64,000 nucleotides of DNA from Fusibacter tunisiensis (lineage in GTDB: Bacteria; Bacillota; Clostridia; Peptostreptococcales; Acidaminobacteraceae): assembly GCF_016908355.1 (NCBI RefSeq), contig NZ_JAFBDT010000007.1, forward strand, positions 27,218-91,217, read 5' to 3'. The translations under genes and the position numbers were made by a program. The notes beneath the pieces are model-generated. The model was given only the letters and a program-made list of their open reading frames with translations, was not told the origin of the DNA and ran no database searches. Shown piece by piece: positions 25,998 through 34,921 of the stretch; within the stretch, counting starts at the first letter, position 1, and the number at the start of each line of letters is the position of its first letter.

Positions 25998-26567
25998 CTA
26001 GTTTCCAAAATCAACTTCTGGAACTGCATCAGCGCCTTCTGCCGCTTCAAAATACTCAGCCGTGTCAAATCCAAACATTCCTGCAAACAAATTCATTGGA
26101 AACTGCTTGGCAACACCATTAAACTCTCTTGCAACTGTATTGTAGTCTTGTCTTGCAAATGCAATTCTGTTTTCTGTGCCTGCTAGTTCATCAGCAAGTT
26201 GAATAAAGTTTTCATTTGATTTCAAATCTGGGTAACTCTCTGAAATTGCAAGCAATCTCGACAGGGCACCTGACAGTTCACCATTTGCTTCAGACTTTTC
26301 GGCAACCGTCCCAGCACTCATCATAGCAGCTCTTGCGTTTGCAATGTTTTCAAAAATTTCCCGTTCCTGTGACGCAAACCCTTTAACGGTTTCCACCAAG
26401 TTTGGAATCAAATCGTTTCTCCTTTGCAATTGGTTGTCAATTTCACTCATCTGCATAGACACATTTTCATTAAGCTGAACCAAAGTATTATACTTAGAAA
26501 TCAAGGTTCCAGCAAATGCAACAACAATCACAACTACAATTAATAATGCAATCAATCCTTTTTTCAT
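25998..26567 (-). CDS. lemA: LemA-family protein
   Basis: This 189-residue protein has one N-terminal membrane helix (LIALLIVVVIVVAFAGTLI) and then a helical domain with the family pattern NVSMQMSEIDNQLQRRNDLIPNLV (I quote only landmarks), VKGFASQE and AESYPDLKSNENF-like LLAISESYPDLKSNE. Length is normal. AGAGGTG precedes the ATG, with a TATACT further upstream. It heads the run ending in the metallopeptidase. LemA/TPM pairs are common, but their molecular role is unsettled. Confidence 0.9.
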   Translation of the reverse strand: MKKGLIALLIVVVIVVAFAGTLISKYNTLVQLNENVSMQMSEIDNQLQRRNDLIPNLVETVKGFASQEREIFENIANARAAMMSAGTVAEKSEANGELSGALSRLLAISESYPDLKSNENFIQLADELAGTENRIAFARQDYNTVAREFNGVAKQFPMNLFAGMFGFDTAEYFEAAEGADAVPEVDFGN

Positions 26568-26631
26568 AAGACACCTCTTTCATAGTTTCCTACAGTATAC
26601 CGTATAAAAGTTAAAAAACCATTAAAGAACT

Positions 26632-26661
26632 CAAAAAAAAGCCGTCTATTTTTTAGACGGC
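26632..26661 (-). terminator. Terminator of the 13-gene purine operon
   Basis: A perfect 8-bp GC-rich stem, GCCGTCTA/TAGACGGC, with a 5-base loop is followed on the minus strand by TTTTTTTTGAG. It lies 12 bases after the set B molybdenum-subunit stop. Confidence 0.93.
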
Positions 26662-26672
26662 CCAGTACCTAC

Positions 26673-28961
26673 TTATTTCTTCATTGCACGATACAAAACC
26701 TCACTGGTTATCGGTAAAGATCGAATTCTAATGCCAGTTGCATTAAAGATAGCATTTGCAATAGCTGCTGGTGGGGTGTCAATTCCAATTTCTCCAACAG
26801 ATTTAGCACCATAAGGTCCTGAAGGTTCATAGCTCTCCACAAAAGAAACCGTCATCGGACCAACATCCATTCGGGTTGGAACTTTGTAAGTTAAAAACGA
26901 GTTGTTAAACAGCCTGCCATTATCTAGGTAATCCGCCTCTTCATAAAGGGTCATGCCTATCCCTTGTAAAAGTGCGCCCTCTACCTGTATTCTTGATAAA
27001 TTTGGGTTAATTGGGACGCCACAATCCACATAAGCGTCATAACGAACCACTTCAATTATTCCAGTTCTCAAATCCACTTCAACTTCAGCTGCACCGGCCA
27101 TATATGGCGGTGGTGATTTTTCACCAACAAATGAACCCGTTGCAACAAGTTGTTCCTGACTATGTGAATAATAAAGCTCGGTGGCAAATTCAGAAAATGA
27201 TTTCTTTGCACCATCCACAAGTAAATATGCACCTTCGTAAGTGACTTCTTTTGCCTGATACCTTTGTTTTGCTTTCTCTTCAATTGTCTTAATCATGTTT
27301 TCCGCTGCTTTTTTTACCCCATTTCCAGAAACATAAGTGGTACTTGATGCGTAGGCGCCTTTATCAAATGGGGCTAAATCCGTATCTGATGAATAAATGA
27401 CAATCTGATCCACAGGAACTTTTAAGGTCTCTGCTGCAATTTGTGCCAATACCGTATCAGAACCTGTCCCTATATCTGTTGCACCAACTGTTAGATTGAA
27501 AAAACCCCCATCATTTAGTTTCAAAACAGCAGCGCCCATATCAATACATGGAATTCCAGATCCTTGCATGGCTAGAGCTAGGCCAACACCTCTTACCCGG
27601 TGCGGTGAAATCATCTTTTTGGGGTATTTTTCTTGCCAATTAATAGAGTCTTTAACACGGTGCAAGCACGTTTCCAACTTACAAGACTCTATAATCATTT
27701 CAACACCTTCAGTTCCCTCACCCATTTTTTTGAAAACATCAGAAGTTTCACCTTCATGAATGATATTTTTCAGTCTCAAGGCCAAAGGGTCCATGTCAAG
27801 GCGATGGGCTAATTCATCCAAAATAGATTCAAGGGCAAAATTTCCTTGGATTGCACCATACCCCCTATAAGCGCCCGCAGGCGAGGTGTTTGTGTAGACC
27901 ACTTCACCTTTAAAGGCTACCGACTCTACCTTATTGTACATTGGCAGTGTCTTTGCGCCAGCTACCATTAAGACGGTTAATGCATGTTCTCCATAGGCTC
28001 CAGTATTTGATAAAACCTCCATGTTTAAGGCTTTTATAGTGCCGTCCTTCATAGCACCCACTGTCATATCAATCCGCATTGGATGCCGGGTATAAGTGGA
28101 TTCAAAGACTTCACGGCGGGTGTAAACCATTTTTGAAGGTTTTCCTGTTTTTAAAGTAACAAGTCCAGCATAGATTTCGCCATGTATGCCCTGCTTACCC
28201 CCAAAGCCGCCGCCAACTCGAGGTTTGATTACTCTAATTCGAGATAAAGGAATTCCAATAGCTTTAGAAACAATCCTTCTAATATGATAATGCGCCTGTG
28301 TCGAAGTGACTAAAGTTAATCTGTCTTGCACATCCATATAGGCAACGACAGCATGTGGCTCTGACATAGCATGTGCCTGAGCTTGAGTGTAATAGCGTTC
28401 TTTGATAACAACATCACATTTAGAAACCACCTCATCCATGTCCCCAATCATCATTTCATAGGACGCCGCTAGATTTCTAGATGCATCATGTCCTATTGGA
28501 AACATGGATTTGGTATAATTCCCTTCATGTAATAAAACAGGGTTGTCCAATGCGTGCTCATACTCTAAAATGGGTTCTTTTATTTCATAATCTACTTTAA
28601 TTTTTTCTAATGCTAAATCTACAACTTGTTCGGTGGTGCCGGCTACTATAGCGACGGCATCACCGACATATCGAACCGTCCGGTCTAGGATTCTCGCATC
28701 ATAAGGAGATGGTTCTGGAAATCCTTGCCCTGCTCTTGTAAATAGAGCTTCAGGCACATTTTCATAGGTGAAGATGCACTTTATTTCCGGCATTGCCAAT
28801 GCCTGTTCCACTTTTATTGATTTTATAGTGGCGTGTGGATATGGACTTCTTAAAACTTTCACAATTAGAGCATCTCTAGGGGCAAAATCGTCTGTAAATG
28901 CTGGTTTCCCCTGGATTAAGCCTTTTCCATCAACTTTGGGTATAGATGTATTGACACGCAC
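26673..28961 (-). CDS. Molybdenum hydroxylase set B, molybdopterin-binding subunit
   Basis: This 762-residue catalytic subunit belongs to the xanthine dehydrogenase family. Landmarks are the N-terminal hammerhead (IPKVDGKGLIQGKPAFTDDF), AQAHAMSEPHAVVAY (about 195), VGGGFGGKQGIHGE (about 245), the active-site Arg in AGAYRGYGAIQGN (about 360), and the catalytic Glu in GPYGAKSVGEIG (about 730). It starts with GTG in a TAGTG overlap with the 2Fe-2S gene, after GGGAGGTGG. It is the last gene of the large operon. The AMSEPHAV form differs from sets A and C, so a distinct heterocycle or purine oxidation step is likely. Confidence 0.9.
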   Translation of the reverse strand: MRVNTSIPKVDGKGLIQGKPAFTDDFAPRDALIVKVLRSPYPHATIKSIKVEQALAMPEIKCIFTYENVPEALFTRAGQGFPEPSPYDARILDRTVRYVGDAVAIVAGTTEQVVDLALEKIKVDYEIKEPILEYEHALDNPVLLHEGNYTKSMFPIGHDASRNLAASYEMMIGDMDEVVSKCDVVIKERYYTQAQAHAMSEPHAVVAYMDVQDRLTLVTSTQAHYHIRRIVSKAIGIPLSRIRVIKPRVGGGFGGKQGIHGEIYAGLVTLKTGKPSKMVYTRREVFESTYTRHPMRIDMTVGAMKDGTIKALNMEVLSNTGAYGEHALTVLMVAGAKTLPMYNKVESVAFKGEVVYTNTSPAGAYRGYGAIQGNFALESILDELAHRLDMDPLALRLKNIIHEGETSDVFKKMGEGTEGVEMIIESCKLETCLHRVKDSINWQEKYPKKMISPHRVRGVGLALAMQGSGIPCIDMGAAVLKLNDGGFFNLTVGATDIGTGSDTVLAQIAAETLKVPVDQIVIYSSDTDLAPFDKGAYASSTTYVSGNGVKKAAENMIKTIEEKAKQRYQAKEVTYEGAYLLVDGAKKSFSEFATELYYSHSQEQLVATGSFVGEKSPPPYMAGAAEVEVDLRTGIIEVVRYDAYVDCGVPINPNLSRIQVEGALLQGIGMTLYEEADYLDNGRLFNNSFLTYKVPTRMDVGPMTVSFVESYEPSGPYGAKSVGEIGIDTPPAAIANAIFNATGIRIRSLPITSEVLYRAMKK

Positions 28962-29413
28962 TATTTTCCACCTCCCATAAAGGCTTCAATTGCTCGGTGC
29001 TGTCCTTCATAGCCAGAGCATCTGCACATATTTCCCGCCAAATAGTGTTTTACAGTCTCAATATCTGGATGTGGGTTTTCGTTAAAAAGTGCTATAAGAC
29101 TCATCATATGCCCGGGTGTGCAAAAACCACATTGTTCAACGCCTTCAGCCATAAAAAAATTGCCAATTTCTTCTGCTTGCTTAGAAACGCCCTCTAAAGT
29201 TGTTATGTTTCGACGGTTTGCCCTGACAGTCAAAAAGGCACAAGAAGGCACCAATTTGCCATCAACCAAAATATTGCAAACGCCACATGAAGCAGTATCA
29301 CACCCGCGTTTAACACTTTTAAATCCCAACTTTCGCAATGTATCTAGAAGTACTTCGTCCGGTTCTGCTGAAAACCCATAATGATCGCCATTTATGATTA
29401 ATGTAACTTCCAT
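28961..29413 (-). CDS. Molybdenum hydroxylase set B, 2Fe-2S subunit
   Basis: This 150-residue electron-transfer subunit has the N-terminal cluster RGCDTASCGVCNILVDG with a fourth Cys (VPSC), and the C-terminal clusters EQCGFCTPGHM and GNMCRCSGYEG. The pattern is complete. One-base overlaps (TAATG and TAGTG) join it to the FAD and molybdenum genes. GGAGG precedes the ATG. It passes electrons from the molybdenum centre to the FAD of the set B enzyme. Confidence 0.9.
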   Translation of the reverse strand: MEVTLIINGDHYGFSAEPDEVLLDTLRKLGFKSVKRGCDTASCGVCNILVDGKLVPSCAFLTVRANRRNITTLEGVSKQAEEIGNFFMAEGVEQCGFCTPGHMMSLIALFNENPHPDIETVKHYLAGNMCRCSGYEGQHRAIEAFMGGGK

Positions 29414-30144
29414 TACATGCCTCCTTCCATGATATCTTCCAATAATGCAGCTGCTAATTGCTTTCTATACTCTGCAGAAGCTCTTCGATCTGAACTAAAT
29501 TCAAAAGCCTCAAGCGCCAACGTTTGTCTATTCATTTCATCATAGGTCCATTTTTTTGCACGTCCAGGCCTTGCACCAATAGCGACGGTATAACTTTCAC
29601 GCTTGACGACACCCACAGCAACAGTTGGAAAATCTGTGTATGTTTTTCTGAATGACTTATAATCTGAAGCCTCTGGCATTTCGAAGAAAACTTCCAACAA
29701 GATGTCTTCACCTTCCAAGCCATGATCTAAAAAAGATTGAAGTGTCATTTCACCGTGATAATGAAACTTAAGCTTTGCATCTAATGCCAACAAACAACAT
29801 GCCACATCTGAAAACGGATAACGCCCCATAATGGAGCCGCCCACAGTTGCCATATTTCGAACGGCTACACCCGCAACTTGTCTGGTCCCTTTTTTCAATA
29901 TATCAGGTAAATCCTGAGAGGTTTCCAAACACCTAAGTGGTGTCATGGCTCCAATTGTGACAAGACCTCCAGCGCTTGATATCCCATCAAGCCCAAGATG
30001 CCCCAAGTCAATAACCAAAGGTAAAGTTCTATGCTGTAATCTTAAAAACATTCCCCCTGCCATGATAACTGCGCCTTTCGTTTCTACCAATCGCTCATAT
30101 GCTTCATTTAAATCATTTGGCTGAATATATCGTGTTATTCTCAT
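29413..30144 (-). CDS. Molybdenum hydroxylase set B, FAD-binding subunit
   Basis: This 243-residue FAD subunit is shorter than sets A and C. It shows AGGMFLRLQHRTL (about 31-43) where AGGTD/E is usual, and the FAD motif ATVGGSIMGRYPFSDVACCLL (landmark TVGGS, about 105). Replacing Thr-Asp with Met-Phe in the first FAD loop hints at altered FAD binding or redox partner. It overlaps the 2Fe-2S gene by one base and follows the PLP enzyme by 13 bases. AGAGGTGG precedes the ATG. Confidence 0.85.
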   Translation of the reverse strand: MRITRYIQPNDLNEAYERLVETKGAVIMAGGMFLRLQHRTLPLVIDLGHLGLDGISSAGGLVTIGAMTPLRCLETSQDLPDILKKGTRQVAGVAVRNMATVGGSIMGRYPFSDVACCLLALDAKLKFHYHGEMTLQSFLDHGLEGEDILLEVFFEMPEASDYKSFRKTYTDFPTVAVGVVKRESYTVAIGARPGRAKKWTYDEMNRQTLALEAFEFSSDRRASAEYRKQLAAALLEDIMEGGM

Positions 30145-30157
30145 ACGCCACCTCTCA

Positions 30158-31345
30158 TCATATTTTTAACGCCTCTTCAGGAGACAAGGCTTTTGGAAGT
30201 GTCACTTTTAAATGCGATGGATCTTTTAAGCCATTCCCTGTGACCACCAATACAACTGAGTGCCCGTTACGAATTTCTCCAGAGGCCAACATTTTTTTAA
30301 GACCAGCAAAAGGAACAGCACCTGCAGGTTCTGCAAAAACACCAGTTGTCGTTGTCATCTCCAAAATTGAATCTTGTATCTCCGAATCTGTAACGGCAAT
30401 AAACGCACCACCATTCCGGGCCATATAGGTACAAGCTTTAATAACATCTCTTGGATTTCCTACCGAAATACTGTCTGCAAGTGTTCTCGCTGGCAAAACT
30501 TGAGGTTTAAACGGCGCCCCTTTTTCATATACCGTTTTAATGGCAGCAGCCCCTGCCGCTTGAACACCGATGACTTTGGGCGTTCTGTCCACAAGCCCTA
30601 GCTTCATAAACTCTTCAAAGCCTTTAATTAGACCACTTATAACCGTTCCATCCCCAACACTAACAAACACATAATCCGGTACCTTATAGTCATTTTGAAT
30701 TAAAATTTCAAAAGCGCCTGTTTTTTTACCTTCAGTCAAATAGGGATTGATTGCAGAATTCCGACAATACCACCCCTTCTTAAACCCCACTTTCATAGAA
30801 ATATCAAATGCAGTGTCATAAGTGTCTTCTATCAAATGCACCTGTGCACCGGCTGCAATAAGTTGAGCCAACTTTCCTTTAGGCGCTGAAGCCGGAACAA
30901 AAATTACAGTTTTCAATCGGGTATGTGCCGATAAAATTGCCAGCGAAGATGCAGCATTCCCTGTTGATGCACAATAAATTGTGTTTGCATTTTGCTCAAG
31001 TGCCATATGAATTGCAATAATACTGGCACGATCTTTATAAGACCCTGATAAAGAGACCCCATCAAATTTAATCTGCAATTTTTCCAAGCCCAACACATTG
31101 GAAAATGTCAGCAAGGGTGTTCCGCCCACTGCAGAATCAATGGGGGTATGCCCCTTTACTGGCAGCAACTCTTTAAATTGAAATAAGGTGCCAGTTTTAG
31201 AATACATCGCCTGATTAACCGATATTGACTCATAATCATATACGACTTCCAGCGTTCCGAAAAGCGGGCCACAAGTTTCACAAGTATAGACCCCCGGTTC
31301 AGGACGATAGGTTTTTTGACAGGTAATACACCGTAATTCCATCAT
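30158..31345 (-). CDS. Threonine synthase-like PLP enzyme with N-terminal zinc ribbon
   Basis: This 395-residue fold-type II PLP enzyme has an N-terminal four-Cys ribbon (CITC at 6-9 and CETC at 21-24). PLP-site motifs are LSGSYKDRASII (Lys Schiff base, about residue 105), CASTGNAASSLA (phosphate cup, about 131), and a Gly-rich SVGDGTVISG (about 225). It resembles threonine synthase but sits between purine catabolic genes, not with homoserine genes. A beta- or gamma-elimination or deamination of an amino acid derived from purine breakdown, such as diaminopropionate or serine, is plausible but unproven. It overlaps the PreA-like gene by 4 bases. Confidence 0.8.
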   Translation of the reverse strand: MMELRCITCQKTYRPEPGVYTCETCGPLFGTLEVVYDYESISVNQAMYSKTGTLFQFKELLPVKGHTPIDSAVGGTPLLTFSNVLGLEKLQIKFDGVSLSGSYKDRASIIAIHMALEQNANTIYCASTGNAASSLAILSAHTRLKTVIFVPASAPKGKLAQLIAAGAQVHLIEDTYDTAFDISMKVGFKKGWYCRNSAINPYLTEGKKTGAFEILIQNDYKVPDYVFVSVGDGTVISGLIKGFEEFMKLGLVDRTPKVIGVQAAGAAAIKTVYEKGAPFKPQVLPARTLADSISVGNPRDVIKACTYMARNGGAFIAVTDSEIQDSILEMTTTTGVFAEPAGAVPFAGLKKMLASGEIRNGHSVVLVVTGNGLKDPSHLKVTLPKALSPEEALKI

Positions 31346-32415
31346 ACAAGCACCTCAGAAATAGCACCAACAGGACAAAGTGATTGACATAGACCGCACC
31401 GAATACACCGTGATTGATCTAAAATAGGTTTTGGCCCTTTTCCATAAGCTTCAAAAGGACAACTTCTAATACAAATGCCACACGCTGTGCATTTTTCAGG
31501 ATCGACTTTAGGAAAATTTCCCTTCCCGGAAGGTGTCAATTTAAGCCCCCCATGTCTAAGCGCATAAATTGACTCTATGCCATATCGATTCATAGCAGGA
31601 ATCAAGTCTTCAACGATTTTTTCATACTGTTTACGGCCATATAAAAGGGCCCCAGATAGCATCTGTACCAAATCCGCCCCTGCAAGGATCATTTCCAATA
31701 CATCCTCAGCTGACGCAACACCACCACAGGCAATAATAGGAACTTCTGGAAACTGAGCCCGTATCCGCGCAACACGTCTTAATGCAAATGGCTTAATTGC
31801 TGGCCCAGAAACCCAGCTGTCACCAAATTCATTTCCAATGAGTAAAGAACGGGTCTTTAAATCTACAACTGCACCCGGTCCAAATGAATTAAAAGCCACA
31901 ATCCCAGCACCACCTGCTGCCAACACGGTTTCCACAAACTCAAATTCAGCAGTTACTTGGGGACTCATTTTTATAAAAACTGGTTTATCTGTATGAGATA
32001 CAATCCCACGAACCACATCTAAAAGTTCTGCTTTATTATAATGGGTACTCACCTCAAAAAAATCAGCATATGGGTGAAGGGCAGGTACGATTTTCCTAAA
32101 ATCGTCGGCAGTATAGCCAACACTTATTCCAAGCGGTTTTGTCTTTTGTTCTGTTAAAATGGGCAATATCTTAAGCCAATGCGCCAAAGAGTATTCACTC
32201 CATAATTCCGTATTGAATATCATTTGCTTCCGTGCGACTATACAAGGTTTCTTTACCTTGGCCCCCTCAACAGAGATTGTTTTGGTAACCAATCCACCAA
32301 GTGACAACTGATTCAAACTCAGCAGATTGTCTAAGCCTTCAACAATAGGTCCAGAGGCGGGTAAAAGTGGGTTATCAAAAACCATGCCCTTCAGTTTTAC
32401 TTCCGTTCTACACAT
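31342..32415 (-). CDS. PreA-like dihydroorotate/dihydropyrimidine dehydrogenase-family FMN protein with two 4Fe-4S sites
   Basis: This 357-residue protein has an FMN TIM barrel (about 1-285; FNSFGPGAVVDL, IIACGGVASAEDVLEMIL) and a C-terminal ferredoxin domain with CTACGICIRSCP (about 311-322) and CIRCGLCQSLCP (about 339-350). It resembles the pyrimidine-reducing part of PreA/DPD. The loop that carries the active-site Cys in DPD (NLSCPH) reads EVSTHY here, so Cys, Asn and His are lost. A reductive step on a purine ring, such as urate to a dihydro form, is attractive in this operon but inferred; the altered loop implies a new substrate or another mechanism. It overlaps its neighbours on both sides. 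Confidence 0.82.
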   Translation of the reverse strand: MCRTEVKLKGMVFDNPLLPASGPIVEGLDNLLSLNQLSLGGLVTKTISVEGAKVKKPCIVARKQMIFNTELWSEYSLAHWLKILPILTEQKTKPLGISVGYTADDFRKIVPALHPYADFFEVSTHYNKAELLDVVRGIVSHTDKPVFIKMSPQVTAEFEFVETVLAAGGAGIVAFNSFGPGAVVDLKTRSLLIGNEFGDSWVSGPAIKPFALRRVARIRAQFPEVPIIACGGVASAEDVLEMILAGADLVQMLSGALLYGRKQYEKIVEDLIPAMNRYGIESIYALRHGGLKLTPSGKGNFPKVDPEKCTACGICIRSCPFEAYGKGPKPILDQSRCIRCGLCQSLCPVGAISEVLV

Positions 32416-33655
32416 GTTTGCCTCCCAACTTATCCCAAATTACATGCACCGCATTTTTTGATGCCTCTAAATAACTATGGGTCAACCTGCCCTTGTCTAC
32501 AATTTGATTGCCATTGACCCAGGCCTTTTGGACATCCATTTTTTCAAAAACGCCATAGAGCAAATGCGCGAAAATAGACTCTGAATCAATAGGGGTTGCC
32601 GGATTATAGTTTACTAAAATAAGATCCATCCGATATCCTGTTTTAAATCGACCAGTTTTTCGTCCCGTGACCCTTTCATAGTATAGGTAAGACTTCTCAA
32701 TGGCATTTCTCAAGAAGTCAGGTGAAAGGCCTCCCAGTTGGTTGTTTGCCAAATAATAAATCCAAAGCCAACTGTTGGCGACATCTGTACCAAGACCATC
32801 TGTTCCGGCTAAAATTTGAATATCGTTCTCAATAAGTTCTTTAAAATCAACGGTTCCTACGCCATTATTTAGATTACTCTTTGGCGCAAGTGCCAAGACA
32901 CATTCATGGTCTCGAATCCGTTGATAATCCGCGTGACTTAAATGGACACCATGTACCAATAAGCTGTCTGGCTTCAGGAGTCCATGCCTATTTAGTCTTT
33001 GAATGGGTGTTTCTGTGTACCGGTTTTGGTCATCAATGCTTTCAGAAACATGAACATGAATGAGCCCCCCATTCAATCTGGACCGGACGGCCCCCAAAGT
33101 TTTGTCACTAAGTGTCATTGAAGCATGCAGACCAAAATACGGCTGTCCTTTTCTAATAAAATTTTCATTTTCTGTTAAACACGCCTCAACTTGGTAACGA
33201 TCACTTGTTTCAAAACAGGTTGTTCCATAGACACCAACTTCATCAAAACCACGCTTCACGGACTCGAGCGCCCCTTTAATTGCACCACTTGCGTTGTGGT
33301 CAACGATCCCTAAAACCCCATCTTGCGCCGAACATGCCCCATAGTAAATTGCAGAATGATACAAGTCCTCACACTCTAGAATGCGATCCATCCGCCACCA
33401 AATTTGCTCTAAAATATCTGTAAACGATTTGGGACTTGCTTTAAAATCAAATCCAGTTGCAAATACTGAATATGCATGCGTATGAAAATTAATAAATCCC
33501 GGTAAAATAAGCATTCCTTTTGCATCAATTATTGAATCCGCCCCTTTAAAATTTTCCATTGGGCCGACTTCTTGTATTGTTTCCTCAAAACAAACGTAGC
33601 CACTTTCTATATAAGTCACATAATCATATAGCCTAGCATTAATAATGGCCGTCAT
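32408..33655 (-). CDS. ssnA: SsnA-like amidohydrolase
   Basis: This 415-residue metal-dependent amidohydrolase has FHTHAYSVF (metal-binding HxH, about 57), HVHVSES (about 200), LVHGVHLS (about 233) and AGTDGLGTD (about 283, with the catalytic Asp). This is the SsnA/chlorohydrolase type, which acts on ring-amine or ring-amide bonds. SsnA belongs to the known anaerobic purine and urate degradation gene set. Overlaps with the hydantoinase (17 bases) and the PreA-like gene (8 bases) fit a ring-opening step. The bond it cuts is not shown by the sequence. Confidence 0.88.
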   Translation of the reverse strand: MTAIINARLYDYVTYIESGYVCFEETIQEVGPMENFKGADSIIDAKGMLILPGFINFHTHAYSVFATGFDFKASPKSFTDILEQIWWRMDRILECEDLYHSAIYYGACSAQDGVLGIVDHNASGAIKGALESVKRGFDEVGVYGTTCFETSDRYQVEACLTENENFIRKGQPYFGLHASMTLSDKTLGAVRSRLNGGLIHVHVSESIDDQNRYTETPIQRLNRHGLLKPDSLLVHGVHLSHADYQRIRDHECVLALAPKSNLNNGVGTVDFKELIENDIQILAGTDGLGTDVANSWLWIYYLANNQLGGLSPDFLRNAIEKSYLYYERVTGRKTGRFKTGYRMDLILVNYNPATPIDSESIFAHLLYGVFEKMDVQKAWVNGNQIVDKGRLTHSYLEASKNAVHVIWDKLGGKHV

Positions 33656-34919
33656 GATATCCCCCTCTTATGAAATGTCCCATATTTTCTTGTGGCATCC
33701 CATCTTTCACAACAAACGTCCCCCGGCTCAATGTGTGTATTATCGCTCCTTCAAATGTCATGTTTTCATAAATGGAACTGCAAGAATTAGCCGGAATCTG
33801 GCCTGTATGCGTGGTGCCATTCGGATCAAAAATCATTAAATCGGCATCATACCCCACCGCCACACGTCCTTTTCTTTGTAAGTTAAAGATTTCTGCTACA
33901 TTTTTAGACATTTTTTCAACACTCCTAAGTCCAAACAAACCATATAGGGTCAAAAAACTATACCTTAAACCGCCAACCCCTTTGGGAATCTTTGAAGCAT
34001 TGTCTGAATTAAGCTTTTCTACTGGTTTAAATGGGCAATGGTCCGTACCAATCGTGTGAATGGCGTGAAAATTATTTCTTAACTTTTGCTTTTCATCACA
34101 ACTTCTAAATGGCGGTGCCAGTAGGTACTTTCCCCCTTTATTTGACTTGAAAACGCTCTTATCGAACATAAAATACTGAGGACATGTTTCAATAAAAATC
34201 TGTTCAAGGCCTTTAAGTGCTTCTACACCACTGCCACTGCTTACATGAACCACATACAATGTCCCCTTACCCAGATTCTGTTTAAGTGCGTCTATTGCAG
34301 ATAATTCTGCTTTGATTGGCCTCGAGTCTTCATATGTTTCAATACACGTATGACTTGGATCAACATATTTATCATCTTCTGCATGTACTAGTGTTAATAC
34401 ATCTGAAGCCAACAAAGCCCTTAAATCATCTGAAGCAATCATGCGATTCGATTCTGAATAGGTCATAAAAACTTTTATTCCGAGAAGTCCCTTTTCCTTT
34501 ACCGCACCCACCAGATTTTGTATATTGCCTTGAAAATTTCCGAGCGTGGCATGGAACCCATAGTCAATGGGACACTTTAAAGCAAGTTTTTTACGTGTCT
34601 CAAAGGCTGTGTCAAGATGTGCTTCACTGGAAATAGGATCCAAAAAATCAATTACTGTTGTAATGCCCCCAAGAGCAGCTTCATAACCACCAGATTCAAA
34701 GGTGTCACAACTGGTATAGTCACCGACATTAAGCTCTAAATGAACATGTGGGTCAATTAACCCCGGTAGAATCCACAAACCACTTGCATCCAGTGTTTCT
34801 TTTGCTGGAAATACAACGCCTGTAATCGCAACGATTTCACCCGATTCGATGTAAACGTTTGTTTCGTAGAAGTCACCACCCCTATAGACTTTTCCATTTA
34901 TAATCCCCAAATCATACAT
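33639..34919 (-). CDS. hyuA: Dihydropyrimidinase/D-hydantoinase
   Basis: This 426-residue cyclic-amide hydrolase has the metal-binding DPHVHLE (about 57-63), the carbamylated Lys in GIKVFMTYS (about 148), LVHAEDD (about 175), VVHVSSG (about 225) and GTDHCPF (about 300, with the active-site Asp), all intact. It opens hydantoin or dihydropyrimidine rings to N-carbamoyl products. In the purine cluster, it would yield a ureido acid that YgeY/YgeW can use. The stop overlaps SsnA by 17 bases, and the start lies 2 bases after the PLP enzyme. Confidence 0.9.
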   Translation of the reverse strand: MYDLGIINGKVYRGGDFYETNVYIESGEIVAITGVVFPAKETLDASGLWILPGLIDPHVHLELNVGDYTSCDTFESGGYEAALGGITTVIDFLDPISSEAHLDTAFETRKKLALKCPIDYGFHATLGNFQGNIQNLVGAVKEKGLLGIKVFMTYSESNRMIASDDLRALLASDVLTLVHAEDDKYVDPSHTCIETYEDSRPIKAELSAIDALKQNLGKGTLYVVHVSSGSGVEALKGLEQIFIETCPQYFMFDKSVFKSNKGGKYLLAPPFRSCDEKQKLRNNFHAIHTIGTDHCPFKPVEKLNSDNASKIPKGVGGLRYSFLTLYGLFGLRSVEKMSKNVAEIFNLQRKGRVAVGYDADLMIFDPNGTTHTGQIPANSCSSIYENMTFEGAIIHTLSRGTFVVKDGMPQENMGHFIRGGYHDGHY

Positions 34920-34921
34920 AC

